The notes under the pieces were generated by a model. The model did not search any database. It worked only from the letters and a program-made list of their open reading frames with translations, and was not told the origin of the DNA. Of a stretch of 64,000 nucleotides of DNA, positions 30,891 to 41,960 are shown one piece after another; positions within the stretch are counted from its first letter, which is position 1; every line of letters starts with the position of its first letter. The position numbers and the translations under genes were made by a program. The DNA comes from Tritrichomonas musculus (Eukaryota; Parabasalia; Tritrichomonadida; Tritrichomonadidae), in NCBI GenBank assembly GCA_039105265.1, contig JAPFFF010000003.1:1674001-1738000 (forward strand), given 5' to 3'.

Positions 30891-32759
30891 TCATTTGTCT
30901 TTCTTTGCTATATCTAAATTTTTACGGTTTCGAAATTCTATTTGGAGGGAAGGGTTATTTCGATTTTCTTTGGCGTTAGTTTGCTTATTAGACGTTTTTT
31001 CACTTTCCTGAATTTGATTATTTAATATTTGATTGTCTGTTAATTGGATGAGGGACTGTAATGATGTTTTTTGTTCATTCTGCATTTGTTGTAATTGATG
31101 GGGGTTAATTATACCACCTTGAAGTTCTTGCTTTTGTTTCTCAATTAAAGCATTATAATCTTGCAATACATTTTGTATCTTACACAGTTGTTGATACATT
31201 TGTATTTGACACATTCCATTGTTTCCTGAACCTGCAAACTTTGAAATCATTTGCTGGTTTTGATAAAATTGAATTTGTTGTTCTATCTGTTTAATATTTT
31301 GCTGAGCAACTCTAAGGCTTTGTTGGCATTGAGTTATTTTTGATTTTGTAATATTTCGATCATATACTGATGCATTTCCCATGTTTTGTTGGATTAGTTG
31401 CTGGGTGAGATAATAGTATGTTTGATTTGAAGTAAGTTCGGCTTGCTTATTTTTAGCTAATTGTAAATTTAAGCATGCGAGATTTTGTTGAATGCATTGT
31501 TGCTGAAGCATCTGTTGATTATATTGCTCACGTGTCATTTTCATATTTCTTGAAAATGTCATTTGCTGCTGTTGATACATTATTTGTTGTTGTTGAAGCA
31601 TTGTCTTTTGCTGTGGCTGTGGCTGTCCTTGTACTGCTTGAGGGGGAATGAAAGCCTGCTGATTGAAAGTAACAACGCCAATATTCGATTTCTGTTCTTG
31701 TTGTTGGAGAAGGACTTTGCTGGTTTCTTGGCCAGCATAAACCATTTGGTTTGAATCATTGTCTTGATTTTTAATGTTATCGCTTGATTGGGTAATACTA
31801 TTATTTATTGTTTTACAAGAAAAATCAGGGTTAATTTCATATTCTTCTGGAGAATTTTGGTGATTATCATCGTTTTTTAAAACTTGGTCCGTACTTTGTT
31901 CAGGATGCACTAAGATTTCTTCTTGAACACCTTTCTCTTCTGATTCCTCTGGTTCTCCTGGTTCTTCTGGTTCTTCTATCTCTTCTAGTTCTTGCAGTTC
32001 TTCTGATTCTGAAACAGCATAAGAACTTGTATTTGAACTTAAATTTTCTTGTTTATTTTGTGGAGTCTGTTCAAGAGAAGAAAGAGCATGAGATGAAGGT
32101 GAAGACGATGTTTGGGATGAAGTAAGAGGAGAATTTGCGGGGGATGCAGGAGCGGACGATGAAAGAGTAGCTGAAGACAAATTTGAATTAGATGTATTCG
32201 TTGAGGATTGAATCTTTACTGGAGAAAAAATTGGAATTAATGATTTCGCTTGTTGAGATTCAGAAGAAACTTCTGGACTTGAGATTATATTATCTGCATT
32301 TTGAGGAGGCCTAGGAGCTCTCCGTGAATGTTTATTTGAGCATAATTTAGAGTTTTTATTTCCTTTTTGATAAATATGTTCATTATTACGCAGGTATTCA
32401 TTGGGTAAATGATTTATAATTTCATTTGACTGGTAATTATTGTCTTGATCTTCTTGTTGATCTTTATTTTCATTTTCCTTATGATTTTCATCTTGGTTTG
32501 TATTTTGTATTGTATTTTCATTTAAATGATCATCAGTATGAAGAATAAGATTTGGGTTATCAAATGGAATTTGAGATGAAATGGTTATTTTATTATCTTG
32601 ATGGTTAATTAAAGTTTCTTTTGATGAATTTGCTTTAAATTTCGATTCAGATCTATTTGATAAAAATTTTTTATTTATGTATTCGGGATTAAAATTAGCT
32701 AAATATATGTCACCATTTGATGAATTTGGTTTATTTCTTTGAGTTGATTTATTTTCCAT
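30891..32759 (-). CDS. Gln/Asn/Ser-rich disordered protein, function unknown
   Basis: 622 residues from the first ATG at 32759. The frame runs 10 codons further up, but only to a TTG. The N-terminal half is Asn/Asp/Glu/Ser-rich with a Ser/Pro/Ala block (~residues 190-235) and an acidic block (ELEEIEEPEEPGEPEESEEK). The C-terminal half (~350-600) is very Gln-rich with Met and Tyr (for example QQQQIMYQQQQMTFSRN), partly helical and prion-like in composition. No catalytic or membrane motif. Gln-rich helical proteins of this kind can be transcription or RNA-granule factors, but nothing specific supports that here. Confidence 0.72.
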   Translation of the reverse strand: MENKSTQRNKPNSSNGDIYLANFNPEYINKKFLSNRSESKFKANSSKETLINHQDNKITISSQIPFDNPNLILHTDDHLNENTIQNTNQDENHKENENKDQQEDQDNNYQSNEIINHLPNEYLRNNEHIYQKGNKNSKLCSNKHSRRAPRPPQNADNIISSPEVSSESQQAKSLIPIFSPVKIQSSTNTSNSNLSSATLSSSAPASPANSPLTSSQTSSSPSSHALSSLEQTPQNKQENLSSNTSSYAVSESEELQELEEIEEPEEPGEPEESEEKGVQEEILVHPEQSTDQVLKNDDNHQNSPEEYEINPDFSCKTINNSITQSSDNIKNQDNDSNQMVYAGQETSKVLLQQQEQKSNIGVVTFNQQAFIPPQAVQGQPQPQQKTMLQQQQIMYQQQQMTFSRNMKMTREQYNQQMLQQQCIQQNLACLNLQLAKNKQAELTSNQTYYYLTQQLIQQNMGNASVYDRNITKSKITQCQQSLRVAQQNIKQIEQQIQFYQNQQMISKFAGSGNNGMCQIQMYQQLCKIQNVLQDYNALIEKQKQELQGGIINPHQLQQMQNEQKTSLQSLIQLTDNQILNNQIQESEKTSNKQTNAKENRNNPSLQIEFRNRKNLDIAKKDK

Positions 32760-35700
32760 GGTAAATCTATGTATAGAAAATTTTGACAAATGCCTAATGA
32801 ATAATCAGAAATTGATTTCAGAAAATTTCATTCTATCAGAAATTAATTGGTGCCAAAAATTTTTTATCAAAAAAAATTAGTATTACTAATAATATAAGTC
32901 TTTAATATATTTTTTATTATTTTTATGAATTTTATATTCATTAAGAATTTTTTGAAATAAAATTCAATTATTCAAAGAGAGGGAATGCTCAATATATCTG
33001 TATTTTAAGTGGGAAAAAAATAAATAATTATAAATTTATTATAATATTATATATTATTAATATTATTCTTTATATTTGTGAAAGATATCGTTGAATTTAT
33101 TTTTTAATGTTTAGATAGATTTATTTTTTTATATTTGTTATAATGTGGGGAGACTCAAATAGTTTTTTGATTGGCTAATAATTGGATCTTTTTCTTCGAT
33201 ATTTTATTAGTAATATAATAATATTTTATGTTTATTATATTTTTTAAATTAGTAGTTTTATAAATAATAAATTGTATATTGAATAATAAGTGCAAATAAT
33301 GATTTATGAGCAAATATTTTGAGTAGTGATTTTTACATCAAATGAAGTTTTGTGAAGCAATGAATAAAATTAAATATTAGCAAATCAAATATATATACAA
33401 GCATTTATTATTAAATATAAATTATAATTAATAATTTGTCAATTCTTTCATTACATTGTGAAATCCGAGATTTTTGAATCATTTTTGAAAAAATTTAACA
33501 ATTGAGTTATATTTTATTTATTATATTATAATATATATCTTTAGATTTATTTGTAATCATTTTAAAAAAATAAAATTCACATTTTACTCGAGAATCACCA
33601 TTATTTTTATATTTTATAAATTTTTATAAAATTAAACATATATTTGGATTAATATAATGATAATAGCTATCTTTTTATTACTTTATATTAATATATTTAG
33701 TATATAAATAATGATATATGCTAATAAATATTTATTTATAATTATTATAAAAAGATATAAACGTAAAAAATATTTGAATGTTATTGGAGCACTTTTGAAT
33801 TAAAAAATTGATAAGTTTATCTTTTCTTTTTGTTTAGTTTATAATATGATAATTATTGAGTGACTTTATATAAAATAAACCATACAAAACGATCCTCAGA
33901 AAATATATTCAAACCGTATTATTGAAAATTGTAATATCTCAATATATAACATAAATATAAAAATATAATAAATATAATAAAATTAATATATATATATCAA
34001 TAATATATAATAAAATAAATAAAATAAAAAAACTAGTTTAATATAAATATATTTGTTTTAAAATTTGTATTTTAATATTGTTTTTTGTTATATTATTATA
34101 TCTTATTGATTATTTAATAATATTTTTTTAAAAATGTAATAAAATGTAAACATATAACTACACAAATAAATAAATAATAAATATAATATAAAACATATTA
34201 AATAATCAAGTATTTATTGCTTAATAATTCAATGATATTACACAAATTTTGTGAGATATATGATTCTTTTCTCAATTTTTTAAATTTTCATATTCTATAA
34301 ATATACATAAATAAATGAAAGAAAACAAGAAACTATTTTTTTAAACCTGCTTGAGATTATAATAAAATGAAATATTCAAGTTTAAGGAGCTTAATTTTGA
34401 ATTAATCAACAGAATCTAACCTATTAATTCTATGTTTAATCGACAATTATCGCAAAATTCATTTCTAAAAACACAAATTAAGACATCAAAAGGCCAAAAA
34501 CTTCAGAAAAAAGATCAAAATACAAGTTTATTGAAACCAATATTTATACTAGATTCACAACTAAAAGAAAAGAAAACTCTCTTTGAAATTCAAAATTTAC
34601 AAATGAATCATAAGTAATGATCATTTAAAAAATCATACTTTGCAACTCTAAAAAGAGTTTTTGGTGAATAATCAAAACTTTTATTAGACAATTCTCAAAT
34701 TGAAAAGAGATGGCATTCCTTTCAAAAAAGAAAATGATAAATTGCGTATGTAAATAGTTAAACCTCAAGAGTATGATAATAAAAAATACATATTTTGTTT
34801 TGTTTTAATTTTTTCAATTATATTCCTATTCAAAAAAATTCAATGACAACTGAAAAATAAAAACATATATTTAGCTGCGATCAACGAATAAATATTTATA
34901 AATAATTAATAATTCCAATTAATATTTTATTATAAATATCATATATCAAATAAAAGAATTTTTATTCCAAACAAAACTCCACCCTTTATTTGTTAAGTTT
35001 TAATGAATACCGGAAAAGTGCAATTCTCCCAATTTTTTGGGAAAATCAGAGGCATGTCAACCAAGAATGAACAATAAGCGAAACTCATAATTTAGGATTT
35101 AGATTATTAAAGCATCCATTAATAAAATTCTACCAAATCCGATTCGTTTCTTCTGTTGAGTTTCGAGTTTTTCATCAAATTTGTTTTTTCTATAGATAGT
35201 CTAATTGAATTTTTTTCAATGATCATATAGAAATCGTGCGAAGGTCTCAATTGGGAGTATTGAAATCGTGTAAGGGTCTCAATGAGAAAAATGATATAAA
35301 AATAAAATTTTTGAACGATTATTTCTCAAACAAAATTCTCTTAAAATAAATACTCATTTATATAAAAATATATATATATTCAAAAGGTTTTCTTGATCCC
35401 AAGGGATTTTTTCATCATCAAAGGATAACGGTTATCCCAGCAGTTTATCCCATTTAGACAGGTTTATTTTGGGAAATCTGAGGAAATCAATTACATTTCC
35501 ATTAGTAACATTTCTATTATACTTCGTTTGTATCATTGTTTATGATTTTGTCTAGTTTAAATGAATTAAGAACAACTAAATCCATATATAACAGTTCTAT
35601 TTGGGATGAATCTGACTTATATTTCATCACGAAATCATTAAAACATATCCAATCACAAAATTGTCTTTAATATATGATAATCCTCTTGGGTCTAATGATG

Positions 35701-35970
35701 GCATTTTGGTTGATCTTATCATTTTTGATCTTACCTTTAAAGTGGCACATGAAGTGTATCAATACAAAATTTATTTTACAATAAGAAAGATTAAAAACAA
35801 TCTCTCTCCCTCATAGTTGACAATCGCCAAACTAATAACAATCAGAATAATTTTTTTTACTTAATTTTTAAATGATAGAGCACCTGCTTATTTATTTTTT
35901 CACGTTAATTTCAAAGGTTTTTGGTATTTTTTAAAAAGAAGAAACTAGTTAAAGAGACACCTGCTTCACT
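32760..35970. other. 3.2-kb extremely AT-rich gene-free region
   Basis: Mostly A/T tracts and TATA-like runs, densest at ~33000-34350. A 61-codon frame at 34432-34617 (MFNRQLSQNSF...) has no recognisable domain and is followed by more readable but broken frames up to ~34740, so it may be a scrap of a dead gene. From ~35000 the composition becomes slightly less biased, leading into the Rep remnant. No intact gene, RNA gene or terminal inverted repeat found by eye. Confidence 0.45.
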
Positions 35971-35974
35971 ATTG

Positions 35975-36760
35975 ATGAATATGTTCATTGGACATCAACT
36001 TCGTGCTCTTAATGATGTAGCAGATCAACTCTCACGTTCATTAAATCCTGGAAGAAAATGATATATTACAATTAACAATCCCTACGATTATAAATGGAAA
36101 AAGATAGTAACAGAACTTACCAAGAAGTGGAATTTCCAATATGTTGTCGAATATGCTCCAACAACAGGTCATAAACACGAACAAATTTATAAGAGATTCA
36201 AAAATGGTAAATATTTACAGGATCTACAAGCTGAACTCATTGGAGCTCATATCGAACTTGGTAAAGGTAATGAAATTGAGAACTATAAGTATGTTACAAA
36301 AAGTGGAAAACTGCATGATTTTAAAAGAAGAATACCTAAAAACAATACTATCTGACCTTAGAACACTTTCAGATCAAAAGATAGAAGCAAAATATACAAG
36401 GGGATTTTTCAATCATAATAATCGGATAGCTGATAACAAAATAAACACAATGCATTTATCTGCCCCTTGGAGTGGAATGAGTAAAAGCAAAAACTATTGG
36501 ATTTATGGTAACTCTGGTTGAGGAAAATCCACTGCACCAGTTTTAGTAGTGGAATAGGCTCAAAACTGGAGCATATTATGTTGTCACCTTTGAAGATTTC
36601 CTGTAGACATTAAAATGTTTGGATAATATGTAAAAATATAGTCCGACTGTTATCAATTTAATGGTTAATCGAAAAGCAACTACATAAATATTGAACAAGG
36701 TCAATTTAACTTGATAATAACATCAAATTATCTTATGAGAAAATGTTTCTTAGCAAGGAA
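35975..36760 (+). pseudogene. Broken CRESS-DNA Rep (rolling-circle replication initiator / SF3 helicase)
   Basis: Two adjoining frames read as a replication initiator of circular ssDNA viruses or plasmids. In the first frame (from 35975): YITINN (motif I-like), HKHEQIYKRF (motif II-like, H-x-Q with a preceding His), HIELGKG, then YKYVTKSG (motif III-like Tyr/Lys). After a frameshift at ~36320-36350 the next frame carries a Walker A-like loop in NYWIYGNSG / GKST, and further on FNLIITSNYL, which fits motif C of SF3 helicases. Breaks: TGA at 36059, a frame change, TGA at 36519 inside the Walker A loop, and several stops between there and ~36700. It is a dead, integrated copy. The source, whether a protist virus or a plasmid, cannot be told. 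Confidence 0.75.
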
Positions 36761-37530
36761 AGTTCAACCAATAGATTTACGGAAATTTGCTTAAACCTTG
36801 ATACAACAAAACAGGTTTTACTAGGTCTAATATTAGACCTGCTTTTTTGAAACATCAATTTGGCGTATATGAAATGTCAAATATTCATTTTAATTCTTTT
36901 CCTTCGTATTCATATCTTAACTTTTTCTTTTGATACTTGTTTTCTGTTAATAAGGTACAAACTGCATCTTAAAATAATTTTTTCACATAATTTGGTGTAT
37001 ATCCAATACATTTTGTTCTGTATCCTGCATTTCATTTTTGTTTGTCTTGTTATATATTCGAATACTTTAACCAGATAAAAATCATCAGTAATTTCAATCT
37101 TGCATTTTGAAATAAATTCACAACCTTCAGCCTTCATCTATTCTCTTAATTCATCCCCCCTCTTTTGTCTCTCTTCTTCATGTTTCTTTGCTTTATCTTC
37201 AAGTGGTCCTTCATCTGTAATATTCATCACTTTCGAAAAGTCTTTATACTGATGTATTTATTATCAATAGTTGTGGTGCAAATTCTTATTTCATTAAAGA
37301 TGAAAAAATAAATAATTTTCAGAAGTTAGGGAATTGTAGGAACTTGCTAATGTTCATCATCCTGATAATGGATTATCAAGATTAAAAAAGTGTCAATTCT
37401 GATATCGATTCTCAAAATAACATGCCTAAAAAAAATGGTTCAAAAATTGTTTCTGAAAAAGTGATTATTCAGTTTAAAAAGTGACATTGGAATTAATATC
37501 AAGTTTATTTGAATTTATTCTTGATGGAAT
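36761..37530. other. Degenerate spacer after the Rep remnant
   Basis: AT-rich DNA with one notable minus-strand frame (described separately) and otherwise no gene. It joins the Rep fossil to the decayed tandem repeat. Confidence 0.4.
36910..37227 (-). pseudogene. Small frame split by one in-frame TAG, unknown
   Basis: From an ATG at 37227, 29 codons (charged: DEGPLEDKAKKHEEERQK) run to a TAG at 37138-37140. The same frame then continues for 75 codons (starting MKAEGCEFISKCKIEITDD) to a stop at 36910. Without the TAG it would be a ~105-residue Lys/Glu-rich protein. No family recognised. It faces the Rep remnant tail-to-tail, so it could belong to the same dead element or be an unrelated host scrap. 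Confidence 0.3.
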
Positions 37531-37534
37531 CGTG

Positions 37535-38120
37535 ACTTGCCGATGTGAAGAACATTCATAGAAAATATGATTTCTAATAGAATTCACATAATTAGGAAAA
37601 TTGATATTTTTGAAATTGAATGAACATGATTGGAAAGAATAAGAATCAAATTACAGAGGAAGGGATTTTTATTTCTTTTAATGATTAATAATTATCAAAA
37701 GCAAAACTTCCAATAAAAGTGACATAATCTGGAATTACTATTTTTTTTTTTTTTTTTAATGGTGAACATCCATAAAAAGCACTATGTCTAGTTTTAACTA
37801 CAAATGAAGGAAAATATCTATTCTTGTATGCGATGAACAATTGGTGAAAGCACGATCATCAAACACAGAAGAAGGAATTGATATTTCCGCAATTGATGAA
37901 CATTTATAGAAAGTTCAACTTCCTATAGAAATATCAGAAGAAGGACTTGAAAATGATATTTGTTTAAGTGATGAACATGTTTCAAGTTCATTATTTCCAA
38001 TAGAAATTACAGAAGAACTAAACTCAATTTTTTTTTTTTTTTTTTAATGATAAGCATCCAAAGAAAGCTTGATTTCCAATTTTATTTAAAGAAGAAAGAA
38101 TGAATACTTCAATTAACGAT
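37535..38120 (+). repeat. Decayed ~72-bp tandem repeat, about eight units
   Basis: Loose copies of a unit of about 65-78 bp start near 37545, 37620, 37685, 37763, 37830, 37903, 37972 and 38047. The shared core reads GATGAACAT...AAAG..., then TTTCCAATAGAAAT.ACAGAAGAAGGA. Where the frame survives it encodes DEH..., then FPIEITEEGLENDI. Two units end in a long T tract (~37741-37758 and ~38029-38045) followed by similar sequence (AATGGTGAACATCC and AATGATAAGCATCC). It looks like a once-coding repeat array now full of stops. Confidence 0.55.
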
Positions 38121-38590
38121 GACAATCTTGAAAATAATCTTCACTTCTATCATCATCATCATTTGGTGTTATTTTATATTTGAATCAAATCTAACATATT
38201 TTATATATTTGCTTTTTTAGAGAAATATTTATCAGTTATCACAAATTAAGTATAAAATATGGCGATTTTGATTTTCATAGAATTCTGTTTGAGTTCAAAT
38301 TACTTTGATATAAATGGTGGTGAAATTTGTTGATGGATATTGTATTTCAATTATAATTTCTGAGCATTCATTGTTATATAATGCCAGCTCTGATGAATTG
38401 AGAAAGCTCGCTTCATATAAATTATCAGTTATGTTGTATGATAAAAATGCGCTCATTCATTTTTGATTTGTTGTCTATTGTTCTTAAAATAGCAAATTCT
38501 TTCAATGAATGATAACTGGATATCGCTTGTAATTCAATTTCTTTTGCTTTATTCACGAACTCTTTGCACTTATTTTCATGCTCTTTGTTC
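38121..38590. other. AT-rich spacer before the heptad-array pseudogene
   Basis: Includes a minus-strand frame at 38425-38634 with coiled-coil-like residues (KEHENKCKEFVNKAKEIELQ) that overlaps the end of the heptad-array frame. It reads as a continuation of that array's coiled coil in another frame, so a frameshift near 38600 is likely. Otherwise no gene seen. Confidence 0.4.
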
Positions 38591-41500
38591 TTAGATCCAT
38601 TTTCCTGTGAAATTATTTGCAAGTTCCTTATCATTAAATTCTAGTTGCTTGTCTTTATCTTCTAGTTCTTTGTTCTTATCTTCGAGTTGCTTGTCTTTAT
38701 CTTCGAGTTGCTTGTCTTTATCTTCGAGTTGCTTGTCTTTATCTTCTAGTTGCTTGTCTTTATCTTCGAGTTGCTTGTCTTTATCTTCGAGTTGCTTGTC
38801 TTTATCTTCGAGTTGCTTGTCTTTATCTTCTAGTTCTTTGTTCTTATCTTCGAGTTGCTTGTCTTTATCTTCGAGTTGCTTGTCTTTATCTTCTAGTTCT
38901 TTGTTCTTATCTTCGAGTTGCTTGTCTTTATCTTCGAGTTGCTTGTCTTTATCTTCGAGTTGCTTGTCTTTATCTTCTAGTTGCTTGTCTTTATCTTCTA
39001 GTTCTTTGTTCTTATCTTCTAGTTGCTTGTCTTTATCTTCTAGTTCTTTGTTCTTATCTTCGAGTTGCTTGTCTTTATCTTCGAGTTGCTTGTCTTTATC
39101 TTCTAGTTCTTTGTTCTTATCTTCGAGTTGCTTGTCTTTATCTTCGAGTTGCTTGTCTTTATCTTCGAGTTGCTTGTCTTTATCTTCGAGTTGCTTGTCT
39201 TTATCTTCTAGTTCTTTGTTCTTATCTTCGAGTTGCTTGTCTTTATCTTCGAGTTGCTTGTCTTTATCTTCTAGTTCTTTGTTCTTATCTTCGAGTTGCT
39301 TGTCTTTATCTTCGAGTTGCTTGTCTTTATCTTCGAGTTGCTTGTCTTTATCTTCTAGTTGCTTGTCTTTATCTTCTAGTTCTTTGTTCTTATCTTCGAG
39401 TTGCTTGTCTTTATCTTCGAGTTGCTTGTCTTTATCTTCTAGTTCTTTGTTCTTATCTTCGAGTTGCTTGTCTTTATCTTCGAGTTGCTTGTCTTTATCT
39501 TCGAGTTGCTTGTCTTTATCTTCTAGTTGCTTGTCTTTATCTTCGAGTTGCTTGTCTTTATCTTCGAGTTGCTTGTCTTTATCTTCGAGTTGCTTGTCTT
39601 TATCTTCTAGTTCTTTGTTCTTATCTTCGAGTTGCTTGTCTTTATCTTCGAGTTGCTTGTCTTTATCTTCTAGTTCTTTGTTCTTATCTTCGAGTTGCTT
39701 GTCTTTATCTTCGAGTTGCTTGTCTTTATCTTCGAGTTGCTTGTCTTTATCTTCTAGTTGCTTGTCTTTATCTTCTAGTTCTTTGTTCTTATCTTCTAGT
39801 TGCTTGTCTTTATCTTCTAGTTCTTTGTTCTTATCTTCGAGTTGCTTGTCTTTATCTTCGAGTTGCTTGTCTTTATCTTCTAGTTCTTTGTTCTTATCTT
39901 CGAGTTGCTTGTCTTTATCTTCGAGTTGCTTGTCTTTATCTTCGAGTTGCTTGTCTTTATCTTCGAGTTGCTTGTCTTTATCTTCTAGTTCTTTGTTCTT
40001 ATCTTCGAGTTGCTTGTCTTTATCTTCGAGTTGCTTGTCTTTATCTTCTAGTTCTTTGTTCTTATCTTCGAGTTGCTTGTCTTTATCTTCGAGTTGCTTG
40101 TCTTTATCTTCGAGTTGCTTGTCTTTATCTTCTAGTTGCTTGTCTTTATCTTCTAGTTCTTTGTTCTTATCTTCGAGTTGCTTGTCTTTATCTTCGAGTT
40201 GCTTGTCTTTATCTTCTAGTTCTTTGTTCTTATCTTCGAGTTGCTTGTCTTTATCTTCGAGTTGCTTGTCTTTATCTTCTAGTTCTTTGTTCTTATCTTC
40301 GAGTTGCTTGTCTTTATCTTCGAGTTGCTTGTCTTTATCTTCTAGTTCTTTGTTCTTATCTTCGAGTTGCTTGTCTTTATCTTCGAGTTGCTTGTCTTTA
40401 TCTTCGAGTTGCTTGTCTTTATCTTCTAGTTGCTTGTCTTTATCTTCTAGTTGCTTGTCTTTATCTTCTAGTTGCTTGTCTTTATCTTCTAGTTCTTTGT
40501 TCTTATCTTCTAGTTGCTTGTCTTTATCTTCTAGTTCTTTGTTCTTATCTTCGAGTTGCTTGTCTTTATCTTCGAGTTGCTTGTCTTTATCTTCTAGTTC
40601 TTTGTTCTTATCTTCGAGTTGCTTGTCTTTATCTTCGAGTTGCTTGTCTTTATCTTCGAGTTGCTTGTCTTTATCTTCGAGTTGCTTGTCTTTATCTTCT
40701 AGTTGCTTGTCTTTATCTTCTAGTTCTTTGTTCTTATCTTCTAGTTCTTTGTTCTTATCTTCTAGTTCTTTGTTCTTATCTTCGAGTTCTTTGTTCTTAT
40801 CTTCGAGTTCTTTGTTCTTATCTTCGAGTTCTTTGTTCTTATCTTCGAGTTCTTTGTTCTTATCTTCGAGTTCTTTGTTCTTATCTTCTAGTTGCTTGTC
40901 TTTATCTTCTAGTTCTTTGCTTTGGGATTCAATTTCTTTATCATCGAATTCTTGAATCTTATTTTCAATTTCATTTAACTTTTTCAAATACTCACTAATT
41001 TGGTGTCCTTCAAGTCTGTCTTTGAAGTGAGACTGAGGATCGTTCGAAAGGATGGACGCTCTTCTTTTGATTCGTTCCAAGTTATTGAAATAAGTGTTTT
41101 CATCTTTTCTGTAACGGTTTCTGGGAATAGTGGACGATAATTGCTACTAATTTTGTTTTTCATGACAACAGGTGAAATATTTTTACCTAGTTCTGACAAT
41201 GAAACTTTTTCTGTGTCAATTTCATATGCAATCATTGAAAAAGAGTATACATCAATGATGGATCGTTGTTTTGCTCACCTCGAAGAATTACTGGTGGTAA
41301 ATATATTGGCGTGCATAATTGACCTTGTTTAGTGAAATTGACTGTTCTGTTAAATAATGTGGGAAAGCATTTGGTTAAGAAGTAATTGGACACTTATTGC
41401 TTGCTTTTGAAATCAAATAAAATATTTTCCAGTTTTAAATCAAAGTGTTTGATACCTTGCTTACGAAGATATCTCATACTTACAATGATACCAAGTAATG

Positions 41501-41835
41501 TAATGCATTTTTGTGTAGGGTTTAACTTATTAAGGCTTGATCTTAATGAATCATTACATAAAAAATCAGTAATAATTGTGGGTTGAAGAGCACTTTAATT
41601 GATTAACGATGTAAAATTGAATCCATTGAATTTGACAATTGTCAACATAGAATTGTTGATTCATGAACAAGAAAATTTGGTTTGTTTCCAATAAAATTTT
41701 TATCAACATTAGTAAATTTGGCAATATCTTTTCCTAATTTTTGAACTTTTCAATAATGTAAGATGAACCATATAAGCTTTTCCCAATTTCTTTTGGAATT
41801 GAAGAATTTTGCCTTCCTTTTAGAGAACTAAACAA
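38425..41835 (-). pseudogene. Broken TKL-type protein kinase with a giant heptad-repeat tail
   Basis: Read on the minus strand from ~41835: IPKEIGKSLYGSSYIIEK (glycine-loop-like), then IVKFNGFNF and PTIITDFLCNDSL. A further run, SMRYLRKQGIKHFDLKLEN, is the catalytic loop, HFDLKLEN in place of HRDLKPEN, at about 41428-41451. An in-frame TAA follows at 41394-41396, then NYFLTKCFP where DFGLxK is expected, CTPIYLPPVIL (activation-loop end), and in a shifted frame SMIAYEI...WNESKEERPSFRTIL. These are trichomonad TKL-kinase landmarks in order, but spread over several frames with stops. After one more frameshift near 41000-41080 comes YLKKLNEIENKIQEF and the 7-residue array, which has no ATG of its own (its frame starts at a TTG). 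The gene is dead as read, unless sequencing errors explain all the breaks. Confidence 0.7.
38641..40918 (-). repeat. ~108-unit 21-bp tandem array encoding LEDKDKQ / LEDKNKE
   Basis: About 2.28 kb of perfect-phase 21-bp units alternate between two protein versions, LEDKDKQ and LEDKNKE, and at DNA level between CGAG and CTAG at the Leu-Glu junction. Higher-order patterning is visible: the order N-D-D-N-D-D-D-D (N for the NKE unit, D for the DKQ unit) recurs several times. The end nearest the kinase has a run of consecutive NKE units. With Leu every seventh residue and otherwise charged residues, it would form a long extended coiled coil. The opposite strand is also open throughout, encoding SSSCLSL repeats. 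That frame is a by-product of the unit. Confidence 0.95.
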
Positions 41836-41960
41836 AAACAACAAAATGAATTAAAACTTTCAAAACACACATATAAAAAAAAAAAAAAAATAATATCAAG
41901 CATTTTTTAGTTTATTTTCAGTATCAATGAATAATTATCATTTAAAAAATCATGAGGAGT

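Noticed and set aside
34432-34617. 61-codon plus-strand frame in the AT-rich region
   Set aside because: No recognisable domain, flanked by broken frames and low-complexity DNA. Too weak to call a gene.
37741-38045. Two T tracts 288 bp apart as the ends of a retroelement insertion
   Set aside because: Similar T/A tracts occur all over the intergenic DNA here. The similarity of flanks is explained by the 72-bp tandem repeat, and no target-site duplication was seen.
38607-40955. 782-codon plus-strand frame encoding SSSCLSL repeats
   Set aside because: It is the exact complement of the 21-bp heptad array, so it is open by unit design. There is no other coding evidence, and the minus strand carries the kinase context.
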